Part shown: piece after piece, positions 18,927 through 28,564 of the stretch | Layout: every line of letters begins with the position of its first letter | Numbering within the stretch: position 1 is the stretch's first letter | Assembly: GCA_024743255.1 (NCBI GenBank) | Contig: JANSWY010000059.1 | Location: 1 to 32,688 of the forward strand | Length of the DNA stretch: 32,688 nucleotides | Direction of reading: 5' to 3' | Source: a bacterium | Lineage (GTDB): Bacteria; Bacteroidota; Bacteroidia; Cytophagales; Cyclobacteriaceae | Notes under the pieces: model-generated | Seen by the model: only the letters and a program-made list of their open reading frames with translations | The model's database searches: none | What the model was told of the DNA's origin: nothing | Translations under genes and position numbers: made by a program

Positions 18927-19145
18927 ATGGCAAAGCAAGCTTCCATTGAACAAGACGGAACTATTGTAGAAGCATTGTCGAACGCAATGTTTCGTGTAGA
19001 ACTTGAGAATGGGCATCAAGTAATTGCTCATATCTCTGGAAAGATGAGAATGAATTACATTAAAATCTTACCTGGAGACAGAGTAAAGTTGGAAATGTCA
19101 CCTTATGATTTGACTAAAGGTAGAATCGTTTATAGATACAAATAG
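18927..19145 (+). CDS. infA: Translation initiation factor IF-1
   Basis: IF-1 (72 residues) is a single OB-fold protein that occupies the A site during initiation. The sequence [40 protein letters not shown] and [20 protein letters not shown] is the standard pattern at the standard length. It lies between secY and rpmJ, 6 and 4 bases away. Confidence 0.98.
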   Translation: MAKQASIEQDGTIVEALSNAMFRVELENGHQVIAHISGKMRMNYIKILPGDRVKLEMSPYDLTKGRIVYRYK

Positions 19146-19149
19146 AGCC

Positions 19150-19266
19150 ATGAAAGTAAAGGCATCAGTAAAGAAAAGAAGTAGCGATTGCAAGGTTATC
19201 CGAAGAAAGGGTAAGGTTTATGTAATCAATAAAAAGAATCCAAAATTTAAACAAAGGCAAGGATAG
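19150..19266 (+). CDS. rpmJ: 50S ribosomal protein bL36, zinc-free form
   Basis: This 38-residue gene was translated by hand: it starts [20 protein letters not shown] and ends NPKFKQRQG. Aligned by position with the E. coli zinc-binding L36 (Cys11, Cys14, Cys27, His33), it has Ser11, Cys14, Asn27 and Phe33. Three of the four zinc ligands are lost, so this is a C- form. The N- and C-terminal ends (MKV.ASVKK and KQRQG) leave no doubt about identity. It is placed between infA and rpsM as usual. Confidence 0.96.
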   Translation: MKVKASVKKRSSDCKVIRRKGKVYVINKKNPKFKQRQG

Positions 19267-19268
19267 TT

Positions 19269-19646
19269 ATGGCAAGGATTTCAGGAGTCGATATTCCAGA
19301 TAATAAGAGAGGTGAGATAGGACTTACCTATATATTTGGTATTGGTAAGAGTACTGCTCAACAAATTCTTTCACAAGCAGGGATAGATCCTAATAAGAAA
19401 GTAGGAGAGTGGAATGATGATGAATCAAACGCTATTCGTACGATTATTAGTGAAAACTTCAAGGTAGAGGGTGTGTTGAAATCTGAGATTCAACTTAACA
19501 TCAAAAGATTGCTTGATATTGGATGCTATCGTGGGTTGAGACATAGAAGAGGACTTCCAGTAAGAGGTCAGAAAACTAAAAACAACGCACGTACCAGAAA
19601 AGGTAAGAGAAAAACTGTTGCTAATAAGAAGAAGGCTACTAAATAG
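19269..19646 (+). CDS. rpsM: 30S ribosomal protein uS13
   Basis: uS13 (125 residues) in the 30S head contacts the P-site tRNA and bridges to the 50S subunit. The start [20 protein letters not shown], the helix-two-turn-helix region [19 protein letters not shown] and the motif [20 protein letters not shown] are diagnostic. The C-terminal tail is strongly basic, as required for tRNA contact. It starts 2 bases after rpmJ. Confidence 0.98.
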   Translation: MARISGVDIPDNKRGEIGLTYIFGIGKSTAQQILSQAGIDPNKKVGEWNDDESNAIRTIISENFKVEGVLKSEIQLNIKRLLDIGCYRGLRHRRGLPVRGQKTKNNARTRKGKRKTVANKKKATK

Positions 19647-19655
19647 TATTAGGTA

Positions 19656-20048
19656 ATGGCACAAAAGAGAAAAGATAAAGCGAAAAAGAGAGTTGTAGTT
19701 GTTGAGCCAATCGGACAAGCTCATATTAAGGCTTCTTTCAACAACATTATAATCTCATTAACTAATACGCAGGGTCAGGTTATTTCTTGGGCTTCTGCCG
19801 GTAAAATGGGATTCAAAGGCTCTAAGAAAAATACACCTTATGCTGCTCAAGTAGCTGCTGAAAACTGTTCAAAGACTGCATATGAACTTGGTCTTAGAAA
19901 AGTTGAGGTTTTCGTAAAAGGTCCAGGTGCTGGTAGAGAATCTGCTATCAGAACAATCCAAAATAATGGAATTGAAGTTACAATGATTAAAGATGTAACT
20001 CCACTACCTCACAATGGATGTAGACCTCCAAAAAGAAGAAGAGTTTAA
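19656..20048 (+). CDS. rpsK: 30S ribosomal protein uS11
   Basis: uS11 (130 residues) belongs to the 30S platform next to the E site. Conserved segments are [40 protein letters not shown] and [20 protein letters not shown]. The C-terminus [18 protein letters not shown] is typical, including the Asn-Gly that is a known isoaspartate site in E. coli S11. A 22-base gap follows. Confidence 0.98.
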   Translation: MAQKRKDKAKKRVVVVEPIGQAHIKASFNNIIISLTNTQGQVISWASAGKMGFKGSKKNTPYAAQVAAENCSKTAYELGLRKVEVFVKGPGAGRESAIRTIQNNGIEVTMIKDVTPLPHNGCRPPKRRRV

Positions 20049-20070
20049 TAGCTAAATTGATAGATAAGAA

Positions 20071-20676
20071 ATGGCAAGGTATACAGGTCCTAAGACCAAG
20101 ATAGCTAGAAAATTTAATGACCCAATCTTTGGTCCAAGTAAAGCACTTCAAAAGAAGAGTTATCCTCCTGGACAACATGGTAGAGGTCGAAGAAGAAAGC
20201 AGTCTGAATATGCAATTCAGCTTGCAGAAAAGCAGAAAGCAAAGTATACATACGGTTTGCTAGAGAGACAATTCTCTAACGCTTTCGATAAAGCTTCAAG
20301 AAAAGGTGGTATCACTGGTGAGGTGTTATTGCAATTACTAGAAGCAAGATTAGATAACACTGTATATAGACTTGGAATTGCTCCTACTAGAAGAGCTGCC
20401 AGACAATTAGTTTTACATAAGCATATCACAGTAAATGGTGAAATTGTAAATGTACCTAGTTATCACTTAAGAAATGGTGATCAGATTGGTGTAAGAGAGA
20501 AGTCGAAATCTCTTGAAGCAATTACTGATAGCCTTGCAGGAAGATCTATCGCTAAATATAGCTGGTTAGAGTGGGATGGAAGCGAGATGGTTGGAAAGTA
20601 TCTTAACGCTCCAACTAGAGAAGAGATTCCTGAAAATATCAAAGAACAACTAATAGTTGAACTTTACTCTAAATAA
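20071..20676 (+). CDS. rpsD: 30S ribosomal protein uS4
   Basis: uS4 (201 residues) is a primary assembly protein and in E. coli represses the alpha operon. The S4 RNA-binding domain is at about residues 92-150: [40 protein letters not shown]. The N-terminal part [20 protein letters not shown] with [19 protein letters not shown] has no cysteine, so it is the zinc-free form. Gaps of 22 bases before and 26 bases after are the largest in the alpha section. Confidence 0.98.
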   Translation: MARYTGPKTKIARKFNDPIFGPSKALQKKSYPPGQHGRGRRRKQSEYAIQLAEKQKAKYTYGLLERQFSNAFDKASRKGGITGEVLLQLLEARLDNTVYRLGIAPTRRAARQLVLHKHITVNGEIVNVPSYHLRNGDQIGVREKSKSLEAITDSLAGRSIAKYSWLEWDGSEMVGKYLNAPTREEIPENIKEQLIVELYSK

Positions 20677-20702
20677 TAATTTCCACATTAAATAATTTTA
20701 AT

Positions 20703-21692
20703 ATGTCAATACTTGCATTTCAAATGCCCGAGAAGGTAGTGATGGAGAAGGCTGATGACTTTCATGGTCTTTTTACCTTTAAACCTCTAGAAAGAGGATA
20801 CGGGGTTACCATTGGTAATGCATTAAGAAGAATTTTACTTTCTTCTTTGGAAGGTTATGCAATTACAGGTATTAAAATTCCTGGTGTGTTGCATGAGTTT
20901 TCAACTATTGAAGGAGTAATTGAGGATGTGTCTGAAATTATTCTTAACCTGAAGATGGTTAGATTCAAGAAGATTTCTGATGTGATTGATAACAAAATCA
21001 CTATAGCAATCTCTAATCAGTCTCAGTTCAAAGCTGGTGACATTGCTGGATCTACTACTTCATTTGAGATCTTAAATCCTGATCATGTTATTTGTAATCT
21101 TGATCCTTCAGCTCAATTCGAAATTGAGATCACGGTTGAGAAAGGTAGAGGATATGTGACTTCTGAAGAAAACAAGCCTGGTGATCAAGTATTTGGTTTT
21201 ATTCCGATTGATGCGATCTTCACACCAATTAAAAATGTGAAGTATTCAATCGAGAACACAAGGGTTGAGCAGAAGACTGACTATGAGCAGTTAATTTTAG
21301 ATATCGAAACTGATGGATCGATTCACCCAGAGAATGCTCTTAAGGGTGCGGCGAATATATTAATACAACACTTCATGTTATTCTCTGATCAGACAATGAT
21401 CCTTGATACTCATGATAAAGGAGAGCCTGAGGCAGTGGATGAGGAGTTGTTACACATGAGAAAATTATTGAAGACCCAATTGAACGATCTAGATCTTTCA
21501 GTTAGAGCTTACAACTGTCTTAAAGCTGCAGATGTAAAAACTCTTGGAGATCTTGTAAGACTAGAGATTTCTGATATGATGAAATTCAGAAACTTTGGTA
21601 AGAAGTCATTGGCGGAATTGGAACAGTTAGTTGCTGAGAAGAACCTTACTTTTGGTATGGATCTATCAAAGTACAAACTTGATGAGGAATAA
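20703..21692 (+). CDS. rpoA: RNA polymerase alpha subunit
   Basis: The alpha subunit (329 residues) dimerises to scaffold the polymerase and contacts activators. The N-terminal domain has [20 protein letters not shown] and [20 protein letters not shown]. The C-terminal domain from about residue 250 has [20 protein letters not shown] and [19 protein letters not shown], the helix-hairpin-helix that binds UP elements. Length and order (rpsD-rpoA-rplQ) are normal. Transcription is presumably from the rplC and rpsH promoters. Confidence 0.98.
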   Translation: MSILAFQMPEKVVMEKADDFHGLFTFKPLERGYGVTIGNALRRILLSSLEGYAITGIKIPGVLHEFSTIEGVIEDVSEIILNLKMVRFKKISDVIDNKITIAISNQSQFKAGDIAGSTTSFEILNPDHVICNLDPSAQFEIEITVEKGRGYVTSEENKPGDQVFGFIPIDAIFTPIKNVKYSIENTRVEQKTDYEQLILDIETDGSIHPENALKGAANILIQHFMLFSDQTMILDTHDKGEPEAVDEELLHMRKLLKTQLNDLDLSVRAYNCLKAADVKTLGDLVRLEISDMMKFRNFGKKSLAELEQLVAEKNLTFGMDLSKYKLDEE

Positions 21693-21697
21693 TTGAA

Positions 21698-22315
21698 ATG
21701 AGACACGGTAAGAAATTTAATCACTTAGGAAGAAAAGCTCCGCATAGAAAAGCGATGCTTTCCAACATGGCTACTTCTTTGATCGTTAATAAAAGAATTA
21801 ACACTACTGTAGCTAAAGCAAAGGCACTTAAGAAATATGTAGAGCCTTTAATTACCAGAGCTAAAGATGACAGTACTCATTCAAGAAGAACTGTTTTCTC
21901 TTACTTGCAGGATAAAGAATCTGTAAAAGTATTGTTCGGTGAGGTTGCTGATAAAGTAGGTAACAGACCTGGAGGTTACACAAGAATCATCAAAACAGGT
22001 TTCAGACTAGGAGATAATGCTGAAATGTGTATGATGGAATTGGTAGACTTCAACGAGTTACTACTTGGGGAAGCTAAGCCAGCTAAAGCTAAGACCAGAA
22101 GAAGTAGAAGAGGTGGTAAGAAAGCTGCCACTGAAACTGTAGAAGAGGTGAAAGCTGAAGAGGCTGTAGTAGAGGAAGCAAATGAAGAAGTAGTTGAAGA
22201 AACTGCTGCTGAAGAAGTTCAAGAAGCAGCTGCAGAAACAAGTGAGGAAGCTAATGCTTCTGACGCTGAAGATGCTGCTGAAGGTGAAGGTTCAGAAGAA
22301 GAGAAAAAAGATTGA
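21698..22315 (+). CDS. rplQ: 50S ribosomal protein bL17 with long charged C-terminal tail
   Basis: bL17 lies near the tunnel exit. The core (residues 1-122) has [20 protein letters not shown] and [20 protein letters not shown] with [13 protein letters not shown] tail of about 80 residues follows: a basic stretch at 127-142 (Lys/Arg/Gly) and then a Glu/Ala/Val-rich, strongly acidic stretch at 146-205. E. coli L17 has 127 residues. Bacteroidota L17 is often extended, so this is unusual in length and charge rather than broken. The low-complexity tail is probably disordered. It is the last gene of the operon and ends in TGA. Confidence 0.96.
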   Translation: MRHGKKFNHLGRKAPHRKAMLSNMATSLIVNKRINTTVAKAKALKKYVEPLITRAKDDSTHSRRTVFSYLQDKESVKVLFGEVADKVGNRPGGYTRIIKTGFRLGDNAEMCMMELVDFNELLLGEAKPAKAKTRRSRRGGKKAATETVEEVKAEEAVVEEANEEVVEETAAEEVQEAAAETSEEANASDAEDAAEGEGSEEEKKD

Positions 22316-22337
22316 TTTCTCTGAAACAAAATATTGA

Positions 22338-22370
22338 GGGATTGGACGTAAGTCTAATCCCTTTTTTTTT
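22338..22370 (+). terminator. Terminator of the ribosomal operon after rplQ
   Basis: A 10-bp stem (22338-22347 GGGATTGGAC with 22352-22361 GTCTAATCCC, one G-U pair) closes a GTAA tetraloop and is followed by nine T residues. This is a strong intrinsic terminator that separates the ribosomal block from carA. Confidence 0.92.
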
Positions 22371-22401
22371 GTCTAAACCTACCGAGTTAGTATTTAATTC
22401 T

Positions 22402-22409
22402 TATTTTTG
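22402..22409 (+). promoter_or_regulatory. Candidate carA-eno promoter (-7 element)
   Basis: TATTTTTG matches TAnnTTTG and lies 31 bases after the terminator T-tract. A TTTG at the proper -33 distance is not present, so strength is uncertain. The expected transcript start is near 22416. Confidence 0.55.
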
Positions 22410-22511
22410 TCGGACTTTTCAAAGGTCGCTAAACAACATATTCAAAAACGATTTGGAAATCATCCCGCAGGGCGGACAAATGTGATCCATAAAAGAATCG
22501 ATTATATACAC
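22410..22511 (+). other. carA 5' leader (about 95 nt)
   Basis: If the promoter at 22402 is used, about 95 nt precede the carA ATG, long for this genome. The stretch contains CCCGCAGGGCGG (22464-22475) and is open in the carA frame back to a TTG at 22407. That TTG lies inside the -7 element, so the open frame is taken as chance. The leader may hold a pyrimidine- or arginine-responsive element, but I recognise no known motif. Confidence 0.3.
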
Positions 22512-24900
<2,389 letters not shown>

Positions 24901-24920
24901 TTACAATTTTTTTGATTGCT

Positions 24921-24956
24921 AAAAGTCCTAATCATTTGAATTAGGACTTTTTTTTT
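24921..24956 (+). terminator. Terminator after eno
   Basis: A perfect 12-bp stem (24921-24932 AAAAGTCCTAAT with 24940-24951 ATTAGGACTTTT) has a 7-base loop. T residues run without break from 24948 to 24956. It ends the carA-eno transcript. Confidence 0.92.
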
Positions 24957-24963
24957 ATCTTTA
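24935..24963 (+). promoter_or_regulatory. Weak candidate promoter for the divIC-like gene, overlapping the eno terminator
   Basis: TTTG in the terminator loop (24935-24938) and TATCTTTA (24956-24963, one mismatch to TAnnTTTG) are 17 bases apart. Spacing and the -7 mismatch make this doubtful, but the gene at 24983 needs a start and no better match is present between the terminator and its ATG. Confidence 0.25.
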
Positions 24964-24982
24964 TTGTCAAATCAAACACCAA

Positions 24983-25276
24983 ATGTTAAATAAGATCCCT
25001 AAGATTTTTAAGAATTTCTACTTTTTAAGCGGTCTATTTTTTGTGGTTTGGATGCTTTTTATTGATTCTGCAGATGTGTTTACTCATTCAAAATTGAAAG
25101 GTAAATTATCTGAAATTGAATCTCAAAAGGCGTTTTACGAGCAAAAGATAAGCGAAGTAGAAGCTGATCGTGAGGCATTACTAAACAATGAGGAGCTGTT
25201 GGAAAGGTTTGCACGTGAAAAGTATTTCATGAAGAAACCTGATGAAGATGTATTCGTTGTAGTTGACAAAGATTAA
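24983..25276 (+). CDS. Septum formation initiator family protein (FtsB/DivIC-like)
   Basis: This 97-residue protein has a short cytoplasmic N-terminus, one membrane helix (about residues 11-28, FYFLSGLFFVVWMLFIDS) and then a charged coiled coil (about 36-70). It ends with NNEELLERFAREKYFMKKPD followed by EDVFVVV. That layout and the final FAREKYFMKKPDE motif are those of FtsB/DivIC, which with FtsL and FtsQ activates septal wall synthesis. The family call is firm; the choice between FtsB and DivIC naming is not. Location after eno parallels ftsB after eno in E. coli. Confidence 0.88.
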   Translation: MLNKIPKIFKNFYFLSGLFFVVWMLFIDSADVFTHSKLKGKLSEIESQKAFYEQKISEVEADREALLNNEELLERFAREKYFMKKPDEDVFVVVDKD

Positions 25277-25280
25277 TCGC

Positions 25281-25844
25281 GTGAAAACAAAATTTATAGT
25301 AGTAATTCTATTGGGATTTCTGTCTTTTCCCAGCTTTAGCCAAGTTTCATTTCAAGAAGGAGCAACGCCATTAGAGCGTATGTATTCTGGTGGTGGTTTC
25401 GGTCTTAACTTTAACAGAGATGTGTTTTCATTAAGCCTTTCTCCAATTCTGGGTTATATGATCACTCAAAGGTTTTCTGCTGGGATAGGTATTCCATATC
25501 AGTTCAATTCGTACAGTCAGATCGATATCCAGACTAATGATTTTGGAGCTAGGTTATTTGGTCGGTTTCAGGTGATTGATCAGCTTTTTGCTTACACAGA
25601 ATTTGAATATTTGAATTTTGAGTTTGTAAATATTCAGGATCCTGATAATAATATACGTCAGGGGTTTGATAGTTACTTTTTTGGATTAGGTTACTCCAGT
25701 CCAAGACCGGGTACTCAATTCAATATAATGGGCATGTACAATATATTGTGGCAGGAAAATGTTGCTTCTCCTTACAATAGCCCATGGTCATTGAGAGTGC
25801 AAGTCACAATTCCTTTGGGAGGAATTGGAAGAAGAAGATTTTAG
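25281..25844 (+). CDS. Putative outer-membrane beta-barrel protein
   Basis: I do not recognise a specific family. With the GTG at 25281 the protein has 187 residues and a clear signal peptide (MKTKFIVVILLGFLSFPSFS, cleavage likely before Gln21). The mature part alternates hydrophobic and polar residues in short strands with aromatic girdles (GGGFGLNFNRDVFSLSLSPI, LFGRFQVIDQLFAYTEFEYL) and ends in LRVQVTIPLGGIGRRRF, consistent with a small 8-stranded barrel. The frame is open to a TTG at 25263, but that would overlap the upstream gene and add charged residues before the signal peptide. It starts 4 bases after the divIC-like gene. Function unknown. Confidence 0.75.
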   Translation: MKTKFIVVILLGFLSFPSFSQVSFQEGATPLERMYSGGGFGLNFNRDVFSLSLSPILGYMITQRFSAGIGIPYQFNSYSQIDIQTNDFGARLFGRFQVIDQLFAYTEFEYLNFEFVNIQDPDNNIRQGFDSYFFGLGYSSPRPGTQFNIMGMYNILWQENVASPYNSPWSLRVQVTIPLGGIGRRRF

Positions 25845-25848
25845 TACA

Positions 25849-26304
25849 TTAAATAAGTTTACTCATTGCCATCATATACCCGAAGTGTAATCCTTCATGT
25901 GTATTATTGAATACCAAGGCGTCTTCAAAGCTAGTCAGCTCTACACCATAACTAGTCTGGTAAGTGTTGTATCCATTAAAGACCTTTTGATCAAAGTCTT
26001 CTTTAGTTTTTGAAACTAAAGTCAGTAACTGAGCAGTGATGAAATCTAAGTCTTCCTTGGTGTATATCCTTGAAGGAGCTGAACCTTTTCTGAATTCTTC
26101 AATATTTTCATTCGACAAAGACGATCCAACACCTGCGTTTTTATAGCAAAGCAATTGTTGAGTCACTAACACATGACCCAGGTTCCACATCATGTTATTT
26201 TTGTAACCCTGCGGGATTATATTCAATTGCTCAACAGTAAATTTTGAGGCAAGTTTGATCATGTTGTTTCTTGTTGTTTCCAGAATGTTAAAGGCCTTGT
26301 CCAT
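25849..26304 (-). CDS. DinB-like (DUF664/DinB_2) helical-bundle protein
   Basis: This 151-residue protein fits the DinB/YfiT four-helix fold, whose members bind a divalent metal through three histidines. Candidate ligands are His44 (NLGHVLVTQQ), His136 and His140 (FNNTHEGLHFGYMMAM). The N-terminus KAFNILETTRNNMIKLASKF followed by TVEQLNIIPQG is typical. Some relatives are thiol-dependent transferases, but substrate cannot be told. It starts 1 base after the Ldh-family gene stop, so the two are co-transcribed. It is convergent with the barrel gene, with only 4 bases between their stops. Function in the cell unknown. Confidence 0.8.
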   Translation of the reverse strand: MDKAFNILETTRNNMIKLASKFTVEQLNIIPQGYKNNMMWNLGHVLVTQQLLCYKNAGVGSSLSNENIEEFRKGSAPSRIYTKEDLDFITAQLLTLVSKTKEDFDQKVFNGYNTYQTSYGVELTSFEDALVFNNTHEGLHFGYMMAMSKLI

Positions 26305-26305
26305 A

Positions 26306-27397
26306 TTAGTTAGGTATTAATTCAGATGGGAAATCAATTTGATATTCTTCAGCAAGAGTTTTAAGGTCTTCTACTACAGGTTTTAGTAATGGAATTCCTT
26401 CTTTGCTTCTAATGGCTTCAAATTCTCTTTCAGGATCTCCTGGAATCAAAACTTTTTCCTGTCCATTCACTGTTTCAGCGTTTCTAAAGGTTCTAATCCA
26501 ATTATCAATGTGCTGAAAATATTCTTCTTTTGGCCTAAAAGCATCTACTCTCATCGCCCCAAGAAAATGTCCTAAACCTTCACCAACAGGATTTTCAGAA
26601 GGTGAAAGGAAGCTTACAAACGGAGGAACCCAAGGACCATAATTGGCACCAGAAAGAACTGCCGAGAAAATATCTACAATTGATGATAATGCATAACCTT
26701 TGTGAGAACCATGCTCTCTATCACCACCCAACGGTAATAACGCTCCACCTTCCTTTACTCCTGAAGAGTTTGTTGTTGGATTACCATCTTTATCCTGAAC
26801 CCAACCCATTGGCGCATCTTGTTGCTTTCTTTGTAGAATTTCGAGCTTACCATTTGCTGCGGTAGTTGTAGCCATATCAGCAACAAAGTCATCTTCTTCA
26901 CCAGCTGGGATAGCAATGGAAATTGGGTTTGTTCCAAGCATTCTTTCTTTGGAAAAAGTTGGTGATACCAATGGACTAGCATTTGTCATACTCATTCCTA
27001 TCATGTCTTTTTCCAGAGCAATCATGGAATGGTATCCGGCTATTCCATAGTGGTTTGAGTTCTTCACTGAAACCCATCCTGATCCATATTTTTCAGCCAT
27101 TTCTGTAGCTAACTCCATAGCATATGGAGCTACTACTAATCCTAGTCCAGCATCACCATCAACAACTGCAGTGGTTGGAGTTTGGTGTACTATTTTGATA
27201 TTGGGTTTAGGGTTTATTCTCCCCGCTTTATACAATCTCACGTATCCCGAAAGTCTTGCAACTCCGTGTGAGTCAACACCTCTTAAATCAGCTGACAATA
27301 ATACATTTGATGCTAATTCTGAATCTTCTTCGCTGCACCCGATTGATTGTAATACTTGCTTTGTGAATAGCTTTAAGTCTTGATAGGTATAGTTCAT
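26306..27397 (-). CDS. Ldh-family NAD(P)-dependent oxidoreductase (malate/L-lactate/sulfolactate dehydrogenase type)
   Basis: This 363-residue protein belongs to the Ldh_2 family (MDH/LDH type unrelated to classical LDH), which oxidises 2-hydroxy acids with NAD(P). Signature parts are DLRGVDSHGVARLSGYVRLY with His44, VSVKNSNHYGIAGYHSMIAL with His116, LGTNPISIAIPA and GDREHGSHKGYALSSIVDIF. The exact substrate (malate, lactate, ureidoglycolate or sulfolactate) cannot be decided. I chose the ATG at 27397 (MNYTYQDLKLF); an in-frame ATG 33 bases upstream would put the start before the -7 element. It follows the ppx-like gene by 61 bases and has its own candidate promoter. Confidence 0.9.
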   Translation of the reverse strand: MNYTYQDLKLFTKQVLQSIGCSEEDSELASNVLLSADLRGVDSHGVARLSGYVRLYKAGRINPKPNIKIVHQTPTTAVVDGDAGLGLVVAPYAMELATEMAEKYGSGWVSVKNSNHYGIAGYHSMIALEKDMIGMSMTNASPLVSPTFSKERMLGTNPISIAIPAGEEDDFVADMATTTAANGKLEILQRKQQDAPMGWVQDKDGNPTTNSSGVKEGGALLPLGGDREHGSHKGYALSSIVDIFSAVLSGANYGPWVPPFVSFLSPSENPVGEGLGHFLGAMRVDAFRPKEEYFQHIDNWIRTFRNAETVNGQEKVLIPGDPEREFEAIRSKEGIPLLKPVVEDLKTLAEEYQIDFPSELIPN

Positions 27398-27413
27398 AAG
27401 GCTAAATTTCCGG

Positions 27414-27436
27414 GCCAAAATTAGAAACATTTTGGC
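27414..27436 (-). promoter_or_regulatory. -7 element and overlapping inverted repeat upstream of the Ldh-family gene
   Basis: On the minus strand TAATTTTG (27423-27416) matches TAnnTTTG, 18 bases before the ATG at 27397. It is overlapped by a perfect 8-bp inverted repeat, GCCAAAAT (27414-27421) and ATTTTGGC (27429-27436), with a 7-base spacer. A repressor bound there would block the promoter. No good -33 TTTG is seen. The operator role is inferred. Confidence 0.45.
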
Positions 27437-27458
27437 AATCAGCCTTGGAAGAAATGAA

Positions 27459-28397
27459 TTAAATCACTTTGTTATAGACCTTTGATAATGTGTTCAGAAG
27501 AACACCTTCTTTCAGGGCATAAGCTGAAACCCTAATATTTGATAAATCCAATGTGTTTAGCACAAAATCAACGAGAATAACAGCAACTACAATCATCTCA
27601 ACTCTCAATGGAATCATGCCTGGGATATTGAGTCTGTCGGATTCTTTTTTTGATATAATATCCTTCACAATTGAGTAATAGTGATCTATTGGAAGAGGGA
27701 ATTCTGTTTCATCCGGATCTTTTTCAAGATTTTCTTCCATCCTGTAAATGTCACTAAGGGTATCAAATGTCCCTGAAGATCCAATTAAGGTGCTGATGTC
27801 GTACTTCTTTGATTCTTCAATTAGTGGCTGAAGCTCTTTCAGAAGATAAGATTCGAGAGATTCTTTTTCCTGTAACGAAATTGGATCATTTTGATGAAAT
27901 CGATCGATTAGTCTCTGTCCCCCAATCTCAAAGCTTCTTTTCCAAAAGATTTTTTTGGAGTTGGCAATTATGAATTCTATGCTTCCACCACCGATATCCA
28001 TTATTAATGAAGGGTCACTTCCAATTTTTAAGGCTTGCTTGACACCATTATAGATATATTCTGCTTCTTCATCACCAGAAATAACTCTAACTTCGATTCC
28101 TGTCTTCTCTTTGATTTTTTTAGTGAGATCAGATCCATTCTTTGCATTGCGAATAGCGCTGGTAGCAGTAGCAAAGATTTGAGTTGTATTTTCAATCTCA
28201 ATTGTTTCCTTGAATCGTTTAAGAGCTTTGATCGCTCTTTTTTCTGCTTCTTCTGTGATAAAACCTTTGGAAATACCTCCCTTACCAAGTCGAACGGCAG
28301 TTTTTTCTTTATGCAGCACCTTTAGTTCGCCATCATTAACTGATGCGATCAGGAGGTGGAAAGTATTGGTGCCCATATCGATTACTGCAATTTTCAT
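27459..28397 (-). CDS. Ppx/GppA-type phosphatase (exopolyphosphatase or pppGpp hydrolase)
   Basis: This 312-residue protein belongs to the actin-like ASKHA phosphatase family that hydrolyses polyphosphate or pppGpp. Phosphate-binding motifs are IDMGTNTFHLLI (residues 6-17) and MDIGGGSIEFI (133-143); the catalytic glutamate region is SGDEEAEYIYNG (107-118). It is the short two-domain form, lacking the C-terminal domains of the 513-residue E. coli PPX. Sequence alone does not tell polyphosphate from pppGpp activity. It is divergent from the carboxylase gene and first of three minus-strand genes. Confidence 0.9.
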   Translation of the reverse strand: MKIAVIDMGTNTFHLLIASVNDGELKVLHKEKTAVRLGKGGISKGFITEEAEKRAIKALKRFKETIEIENTTQIFATATSAIRNAKNGSDLTKKIKEKTGIEVRVISGDEEAEYIYNGVKQALKIGSDPSLIMDIGGGSIEFIIANSKKIFWKRSFEIGGQRLIDRFHQNDPISLQEKESLESYLLKELQPLIEESKKYDISTLIGSSGTFDTLSDIYRMEENLEKDPDETEFPLPIDHYYSIVKDIISKKESDRLNIPGMIPLRVEMIVVAVILVDFVLNTLDLSNIRVSAYALKEGVLLNTLSKVYNKVI

Positions 28398-28564
28398 TTG
28401 CTTCGACTTAATTCGCGCAATATAAATAATTCGATGACTTTATTGCCTGAAAACAAAAAATCTTCTTCAAAAAGTCATATTATATTTTTATAAACGGAAT
28501 TCTCAGCTACCACAGTTCATTTTTTCAAATATCTTTGACGAATTCAAATAAATAATCGACAAAA
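28398..28564. promoter_or_regulatory. Divergent intergenic region between ppx/gppA-like and acyl-CoA carboxylase genes
   Basis: The plus strand has TATCTTTG (28530-28537), a perfect -7 element 27 bases before the carboxylase GTG, without a clear -33 box. A perfect 8-bp inverted repeat, ATGACTTT (28434-28441) and AAAGTCAT (28471-28478), is separated by 29 bases in the middle of the region. I found no convincing minus-strand promoter. Confidence 0.5.

Noticed and set aside
22407-22511. 35-codon N-terminal extension of CarA starting at TTG
   Set aside because: The TTG is inside the TATTTTTG promoter element and the added residues are not part of the CarA domain. The ATG at 22512 gives the normal length.
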